The notes under the pieces are model-generated. The model searched no databases, was not told where the DNA came from, and saw only the letters and a program-made list of their open reading frames with translations. 11,312 nucleotides of DNA. It comes from Deltaproteobacteria bacterium. Lineage in GTDB: Bacteria > Desulfobacterota > Syntrophia > Syntrophales > UBA5619. Of the stretch, positions 8,077 to 11,312 are shown one piece after another (the stretch's first letter is position 1; every line of letters starts with the position of its first letter). The DNA is taken from positions 1 to 11,312 of the forward strand of contig JAPLJW010000151.1 of assembly GCA_026388365.1 (NCBI GenBank), in the 5' to 3' direction. The position numbers and the translations under genes were made by a program.

Positions 8077-8106
8077 TTGACTTTTGTCTGTATTCAGGCG
8101 TATAGG
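8077..8106 (+). promoter_or_regulatory. Sigma70-type promoter
   Basis: TTGACT (8077-8082) and TATAGG (8101-8106) are separated by 18 bp. Transcription would start near 8113, right at the 5' strand of the stem described in the next entry. Confidence 0.6.
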
Positions 8107-8112
8107 CACGCC

Positions 8113-8226
8113 CGTGCGCCGGTGGATGCAAGGCGGACGTCCAGGGTTCGACCGGCAGGATCCGCACATAGACAGAATGAAGCGTAAGGTGAACCGCCGG
8201 ACTCTTCAGAGTCTGGGCGGTTTTTT
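8113..8226 (+). ncRNA. Candidate structured small RNA or attenuated leader (about 113 nt)
   Basis: The segment lies between a good promoter and an intrinsic terminator. GTGCG (8114-8118) pairs with CGCAC (8163-8167), and the adjacent CCGGT (8119-8123) pairs with ACCGG (8151-8155). This gives a 10-bp helix with one 7-nt bulge (8156-8162) and a 27-nt apical region. A single-stranded linker (8168-8192) leads to the terminator. No convincing reading frame is present. I do not recognise an Rfam family. It is either an independent sRNA or the 5' leader of the RRM gene, controlling read-through of the terminator. The helix begins at the predicted transcription start, which supports its being transcribed as a unit. 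Confidence 0.45.
8193..8226 (+). terminator. Strong Rho-independent terminator
   Basis: ACCGCC (8193-8198) pairs with GGCGGT (8216-8221), and GGACTC (8199-8204) pairs with GAGTCT (8209-8214) with one G-U pair and one bulged G. The loop is TTCA, followed by six T (8221-8226). It ends the candidate RNA and could also end read-through from the upstream operon. Confidence 0.85.
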
Positions 8227-8254
8227 CTTTGTCAGATCTTCATGCACCGGCCGG

Positions 8255-8268
8255 ATGCCGCGCGGCAT
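8255..8268. repeat. 14-bp perfect palindrome upstream of the RRM gene
   Basis: ATGCCGCGCGGCAT is its own reverse complement and is preceded directly by the palindrome CCGGCCGG (8247-8254). It lies between the terminator and the RRM start. It could be an operator, an RNA hairpin or simply a product of high GC. No function can be assigned. Confidence 0.35.
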
Positions 8269-8333
8269 GAACAGGCCCCGGAACCATTTCTTCCCCTCGC
8301 CAGGGAAAAGTGGAGGGGTATTCCGAAACGAAT

Positions 8334-8340
8334 TAGGAGG
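8334..8340 (+). promoter_or_regulatory. Ribosome binding site TAGGAGG fixing the RRM start
   Basis: TAGGAGG is 6 nt before the ATG at 8347. The same frame stays open to an upstream ATG at 8242, but that start has no ribosome binding site and would add 35 residues unlike any RRM protein. Confidence 0.85.
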
Positions 8341-8346
8341 CGAACC

Positions 8347-8688
8347 ATGAACAAAAATCTGTATGTAGGGAACCTGTCTCAGAAAGTCACGGATGACGAC
8401 CTGCGGAAAAATTTTTCCGAGGCCGGGGCGGTTGCATCGGCTTCCGTCATCAAGGACAAGTTCTCCGGGGTTTCGCGGGGCTTCGGCTTCGTAGAGATGG
8501 AGACCGAGGAGGGCGCCCAGGAGGCCATCAAAAAGTTCAACGGAGGCGACCTGGACGGGAAAACCATTACCGTCAATGAAGCCCGGCCGAAGACGGAGTC
8601 CAGCGGTCCCAGAAGGGATGACCGGGGCGGCGGCTTCCGGGGCGGGCGCAGCGGCAGCGGCGGCGGCGGAGGCCGCGGCAGATATTAA
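8347..8688 (+). CDS. Small RRM RNA-binding protein with RGG-like tail
   Basis: The 113-residue protein has one RNA recognition motif, residues 3-80, with RNP2 LYVGNL (5-10) and RNP1 RGFGFVEM (44-51) carrying the RNA-stacking aromatics Tyr6, Phe46 and Phe48. A Gly/Arg-rich low-complexity tail follows (about 89-113). This is the layout of bacterial glycine-rich RRM proteins, known from cyanobacteria and many Gram-negatives and often linked to cold or stress responses. It probably binds single-stranded RNA in the cytoplasm; targets are unknown. The gene is monocistronic, with a terminator at 8781, and sits behind a promoter-structured RNA-terminator unit that may regulate it, possibly by its own product (inference). 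Confidence 0.93.
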   Translation: MNKNLYVGNLSQKVTDDDLRKNFSEAGAVASASVIKDKFSGVSRGFGFVEMETEEGAQEAIKKFNGGDLDGKTITVNEARPKTESSGPRRDDRGGGFRGGRSGSGGGGGRGRY

Positions 8689-8780
8689 TTAAGGGATAAT
8701 CGGGGGAAAACCGGGAAGTCTTCCACGGTCCGCTTTTGCAGACGGCCGGGGTTCCAGCCGGTTCCATCCCCGGGGAAATG

Positions 8781-8823
8781 CCGGTTGACACAAGGCTTCG
8801 GCCCGGCGTCAACCGGTTTTTTT
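8781..8823 (+). terminator. Rho-independent terminator of the RRM gene
   Basis: CCGGTTGAC (8781-8789) pairs perfectly with GTCAACCGG (8808-8816), followed by seven T (8817-8823). The 18-nt loop contains its own small GC-rich hairpin. On the minus strand no T-run follows, so it acts mainly for plus-strand transcripts. A further inverted repeat, CCGGGG/CCCCGG (8746-8751/8768-8773), precedes it. Confidence 0.85.
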
Positions 8824-8840
8824 ATGTGCGCCTGGTCGGT

Positions 8841-9224
8841 TTAACCATATCCCAGCTCCTCCAGATGCTCCTCGTCGATCCCGAGGAAGTGGGCGACTTC
8901 GTGGACGACCGTGATTTCGATCTCCCGCTCCAGCTCCTTGACGGTTTCGCACATCTCTTCGAGGGGTTCCTGGAAGATGTAGATCGTGTCCGGATAGAGG
9001 GGCGGCGGGGTGAAGAAGGAGTGTTCCTGAAGCGAGGCCCCCCAGTAGAGGCCGAGAAGCGGTTCGTCGGGGGGATAGCCCAACTCCTCCAGCATCTCCG
9101 GCGCCGGCCGCTTCTTCACGGTGAGGACAACGTTGTCCATCCGCTTCCGGATCTCCGCCGGGATGCGGCTGTAGGCGCGCCGGACGGCTCTGTCGAATTC
9201 CTTCGGGTTCAGTTTCATGACCAT
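8841..9224 (-). CDS. Zincin-like metallopeptidase (PF06262 / DUF1025 type)
   Basis: The protein has 127 residues from the ATG at 9224. An in-frame TTG at 9230 or ATG at 9218 are alternative starts; none has a clear ribosome binding site. The C-terminus carries HEVAH (108-112) followed by FLGIDEEHLEELGYG, the HExxHxxG(I)-type zinc motif of this short family in which the metal site sits at the very end of the protein. The family is widespread and small (about 115-135 aa); members are probably minimal zinc peptidases of unknown substrate. It lies 66 nt downstream of era on the same strand with no terminator between, so the two are probably cotranscribed. No signal peptide is seen; a cytoplasmic location is expected. 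Confidence 0.88.
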   Translation of the reverse strand: MVMKLNPKEFDRAVRRAYSRIPAEIRKRMDNVVLTVKKRPAPEMLEELGYPPDEPLLGLYWGASLQEHSFFTPPPLYPDTIYIFQEPLEEMCETVKELEREIEITVVHEVAHFLGIDEEHLEELGYG

Positions 9225-9290
9225 CGACAAAATGAGTCCGGATCCATTTTCAACCGGGCGGGTTGGAATACCGGAGTCGTTCAGATCAAG

Positions 9291-10193
9291 TTACGCCTTG
9301 TCCTTGTAGCCGAACTCCTGGAGCATCCGGGGGTCGTGGGTCCAGTCCTTCGCAACGCGGACGAAGAGTTCCAGGAAGACCTTCGCGGCGAAGAATTTTT
9401 CCAACTCCAGGCGCGCCCGGGTGCCGATCTCCTTGAGCATCGCCCCCTTCTTCCCGATGATAATCCCCTTCTGCGAATCCTTGGCCACATGGATTGTGGC
9501 GGCGATCCGAATCATGTTTTTCGCCTCGTCCTCCTGAAAGGCGTCGACGACGACGGCGGTTGCATACGGGATCTCCTTGTGTGTGAGGAGGGTGATCTTC
9601 TCCCGAATGATTTCGGCCGCAATGAATCGCTCCGAGCGGTCCGTCATCGTCTCCTCGGGGAAATACTGCGGACCCTCGGGGAGGACCTTCCAGATCTCTC
9701 CGATGAGGTGGTCCACGCCGTCGTTTTTCAGGGCGGAGAGCGGGAGGATCTCCCGGAAGGGGTGCAGACCCTGGAACACGTCGATGAGGGGCAGCAACAG
9801 CCTTTTGTCAACGAGGTCGATCTTGTTGATGACGAGGATGACGGGGAGCGGCGAGTCCCCGAGGGATTCGATGATGAAGCGGTCGTCCGGGTGGGGGGCG
9901 GGGCCCGCCTCGACGAGAAGGAGCAAGAGATCGACTTTCTGGAAGGTGCCGGTTGCGGCCTCCACCATCGCCCGGTTCAGGGGGGTGGTCGCCCGGTGGA
10001 TGCCGGGGGTGTCGAGGAAAATCAATTGCCCCGGTTGCGGCTCCGCAAGGTTTCGGATTCCCATGATCCGGTTCCGCGTCGTCTGGGGTTTGTGGGTGAT
10101 GATGGCGATCCGCTCGCCGACGATCGCGTTTAAGAGCGTCGATTTTCCCACATTCGGCCTGCCGACGATGCCGATGAATCCGGATTTGAACAT
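9291..10193 (-). CDS. era: GTPase Era
   Basis: The 300-residue protein has the full Era length and layout. The GTPase domain shows G1 GRPNVGKST (11-19), the Era-type switch I segment KPQTTRNRI (35-43), G3 DTPG (61-64), G4 NKID (123-126) and G5 SAL (153-155). The C-terminal KH domain has its GKKG loop (247-250) in IIIGKKGAMLKEIG. Era binds the 3' end of 16S rRNA and helps assemble the 30S subunit at the inner membrane/cytoplasm. The ATG at 10193 has GGAG about 9 nt upstream. The gene is followed by the zincin gene. It is separated from the upstream stress-protein gene by a terminator; I could not find a convincing promoter in the 77 bases between that terminator and the start. Confidence 0.98.
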   Translation of the reverse strand: MFKSGFIGIVGRPNVGKSTLLNAIVGERIAIITHKPQTTRNRIMGIRNLAEPQPGQLIFLDTPGIHRATTPLNRAMVEAATGTFQKVDLLLLLVEAGPAPHPDDRFIIESLGDSPLPVILVINKIDLVDKRLLLPLIDVFQGLHPFREILPLSALKNDGVDHLIGEIWKVLPEGPQYFPEETMTDRSERFIAAEIIREKITLLTHKEIPYATAVVVDAFQEDEAKNMIRIAATIHVAKDSQKGIIIGKKGAMLKEIGTRARLELEKFFAAKVFLELFVRVAKDWTHDPRMLQEFGYKDKA

Positions 10194-10270
10194 GTCTCTT
10201 CTCCGAATGGCCCTTCACAACAGCCTGCCAATGATCGTAAGCGGTGCGGTGTAAGCGGCGGGTGCGTCAG

Positions 10271-10309
10271 GAAAAACGGGCGGGGTGCAGCCAATGGTTG
10301 CCCCGCCCG
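10271..10309 (-). terminator. Rho-independent terminator of the universal stress protein gene
   Basis: On the minus strand CGGGCGGGG (10309-10301) pairs perfectly with CCCCGCCCG (10285-10277), with a 15-nt loop, and is followed by five T (10276-10272). It separates the stress-protein transcript from era. Confidence 0.85.
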
Positions 10310-10340
10310 CGATGAGATGAACAGAGGATTCCCGCGTTTC

Positions 10341-10826
10341 TCAGGCCGCGGGGAAGATGAAGGCAGGTTTCCTCAGCCGGCGCAGCACCCTCTCCGCCAC
10401 GCTCCCCAAGAAGGTGTGGGTGATCGCCCCCTTGCTGTGCGTTCCCATGATGATGGCATCGCAGTTGAGATCATCCACATTCTTGAGAATCTCCTCGGCC
10501 GGGTAGCCGATGACGACATGAATTCCCTCGATGCGCTGCTTGCAGGTCGGATCCCGGTCAAATTCCTTGTCGCAGATCTCCCGGATCGAAGCCTGGATCT
10601 TTTCGACGCTGTAAGCCCTGAAATCGTCGTAATGCTTCTTGGTGATCTTATCCCCCTGAACCCACTGGAGCATGGAGACGGTTCCGGGTGACATCTCCTC
10701 CATCACATGTAGGATCTCGATGCTGGCTCCGAACTTCTGGGCAATCTCCATGGCGCTCTGGAACGACGCGATGGAGCCCTCCGACAGATCCGTGGCGTAA
10801 AGAATTTTCTTGATTTCCATTGTCAT
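10341..10826 (-). CDS. Universal stress protein (UspA family)
   Basis: The 161-residue protein has a single Usp domain. The N-terminal strand KKILYATDLSEGS (6-18) contains the adenine-site Asp13. The C-terminal ATP loop reads MGTHSKGAITHTFLGS (127-142), corresponding to Gly-2x-Gly-9x-Gly-Ser, but the second Gly is Ser131. The family binds ATP or acts as dimeric stress modulators in the cytoplasm; the specific role is unknown. Two in-frame ATGs (10826 and 10820) compete. AAGGAG lies 4-5 nt before the first and about 10 nt before the second; I kept the first. The gene has its own promoter (10896-10924) and terminator, so it is monocistronic. Confidence 0.95.
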   Translation of the reverse strand: MTMEIKKILYATDLSEGSIASFQSAMEIAQKFGASIEILHVMEEMSPGTVSMLQWVQGDKITKKHYDDFRAYSVEKIQASIREICDKEFDRDPTCKQRIEGIHVVIGYPAEEILKNVDDLNCDAIIMGTHSKGAITHTFLGSVAERVLRRLRKPAFIFPAA

Positions 10827-10895
10827 TGCTCTCCTTTATATTCGTTGATCAAATCCGCTGAACGACTCCCGCCGAAACGGGGCTTCTTTGGGATC

Positions 10896-10924
10896 ATTCT
10901 GCCCCGATGCGGCGAAGATGTCAA
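10896..10924 (-). promoter_or_regulatory. Sigma70-type promoter of the universal stress protein gene
   Basis: On the minus strand a perfect TTGACA (10924-10919) and CAGAAT (10901-10896, four of six matches to TATAAT) are separated by 17 bp. The start would be near 10889, leaving about 62 nt of leader. Confidence 0.55.
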
Positions 10925-10979
10925 CGCGAAAGTGGAAGACGAAAATGAAAGGATTGAGAATGCTCTCCTGCCGCAACAT

Positions 10980-11312
10980 TCATTCATCGGGCAGTTGGAA
11001 GGTCTCGATGCGCCCGGAGATGTCGGTTTGCAGTCGTCTCTTCCCGGTTGCAAGGACGAGGGTGTGCCGGGGGAGGGCGGGATCGGATGCGATACGGATA
11101 TCCTTGATATCAAAACGTCTCTTCAGGATAACGATATTCTCCCGTCGGCGGCCGCAGAAATTCGAAATGTCGGCCGGGGCAAGGGTGAATTGGACGCTCG
11201 GTTCTTCGGCGCCGGTATCTGCGGGGGAAAGTGCAGGGGCGCCGCTTTTCCATCCGGCGGACGAAAGCAAGGCGGCCGCCATCTCGAGGAAGAGAGCGGT
11301 TTCCACGAGCGA
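10980..11312 (-). CDS. 3' end of an unidentified gene; tail resembles the RNase E/G C-terminus
   Basis: The frame is open to the right edge, so the 110 visible codons plus stop are the C-terminal part of a longer protein. An internal GTG at 11306 is unlikely to be the true start. Residues from about 38 to 95 (VQFTLAPADISNFCGRRREN..., then LKRRFDIKDIRIASDPALPRH) have the spacing of the RNase E/G C-terminal segment, in which a position like 'hydrophobic-x-hydrophobic-hypervariable-Pro/Ala-x-hydrophobic' is followed by an amphipathic helix and a strand ending in a D/E-P-x-hydrophobic pattern. The first 37 residues look like a low-complexity, Ala/Ser/Pro-rich insertion. An RNA-binding or nuclease function is a tentative suggestion; the catalytic region would lie outside the window. 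No clear terminator follows in 10827-10979. Confidence 0.55.
   Translation of the reverse strand, partial: SLVETALFLEMAAALLSSAGWKSGAPALSPADTGAEEPSVQFTLAPADISNFCGRRRENIVILKRRFDIKDIRIASDPALPRHTLVLATGKRRLQTDISGRIETFQLPDE

Noticed and set aside
8141..8158. tRNA T-arm-like GGTTCGACC
   Set aside because: The flanking bases do not form a 5-bp T stem, and there is no acceptor stem, anticodon arm or discriminator/CCA context.
8120..8167. Possible c-di-GMP (GEMM) riboswitch, because of the GGATGCAAGGC stretch
   Set aside because: The other conserved GEMM elements (the 5' CACGCA...AAACC part, the tetraloop-receptor-like segment and the enclosing P1 stem) are not present in the right order, and the observed pairing is different.
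8113..8226. Small SRP RNA (4.5S) or 6S RNA
   Set aside because: The conserved SRP apical loop motif (GGAAG...AGCAGC type) is absent, and the RNA is too short and differently folded for 6S.
8242..8346. N-terminal extension of the RRM protein to an ATG at 8242
   Set aside because: There is no ribosome binding site at 8242, the added 35 residues are unlike RRM proteins, and a strong TAGGAGG precedes the ATG at 8347.
8785..8790. TTGACA that could be a -35 box
   Set aside because: It forms part of the perfect stem of the terminator after the RRM gene, and no -10 hexamer follows at proper spacing on the plus strand, where no gene lies downstream.
8736..10133. Long open frame on the plus strand through the zincin and era genes
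   Set aside because: It is antisense to two firmly identified genes, and its composition is that of a codon-biased shadow frame.

Overview
The window is GC-rich and gene-dense. The protein style and the mix of genes suggest a Desulfobacterota (former Deltaproteobacteria) genome, possibly a Syntrophales-like anaerobe. This is inferred from sequence flavour only, because the window contains no taxonomic marker such as rRNA.

Region 1 (1-8034, plus strand) is a tightly packed operon that enters from the left edge. It encodes the C-terminal part of a MIO-type aromatic ammonia-lyase, a 4HBT-type thioesterase, a single-chain fatty-acid-kinase-like protein (DAK2 + FakA-type middle domain + DegV), a family 2 glycosyltransferase, an MMPL/RND exporter with a C-terminal SAM methyltransferase, and an LpxL/HtrB-like acyltransferase. 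Four of the five junctions overlap or are nearly overlapping (13 bp overlap, 2 bp gap, and two ATGA overlaps). Ammonia-lyase, thioesterase, GT2, MMPL exporter, methyltransferase and lipid-A-type acyltransferase together are the accessory set of aryl polyene / flexirubin / xanthomonadin pigment loci. In those loci a cinnamate- or coumarate-type starter is extended, attached to a lipid and moved to the outer membrane. The ketosynthase, dehydratase, ACP and ligase genes would have to lie to the left and are not visible. Two features stand out: the FakA/FakB-like fusion and the exporter-methyltransferase fusion.

Region 2 (8035-8823, plus strand) has a good sigma70-type promoter, a roughly 113-nt structured RNA ending in a strong intrinsic terminator, and then an RRM-type RNA-binding protein gene with its own terminator. 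No second promoter is obvious between the first terminator and the RRM gene. The arrangement therefore looks like an attenuated leader, or a stand-alone small RNA in front of the RRM gene.

Region 3 (8841-11312, minus strand) is housekeeping: a small zincin metallopeptidase downstream of era, a universal stress protein with its own promoter and terminator, and the 3' end of an unidentified gene cut by the right edge, whose tail resembles the C-terminus of RNase E/G proteins. No tRNA, rRNA, CRISPR array, insertion sequence or attachment site was seen.
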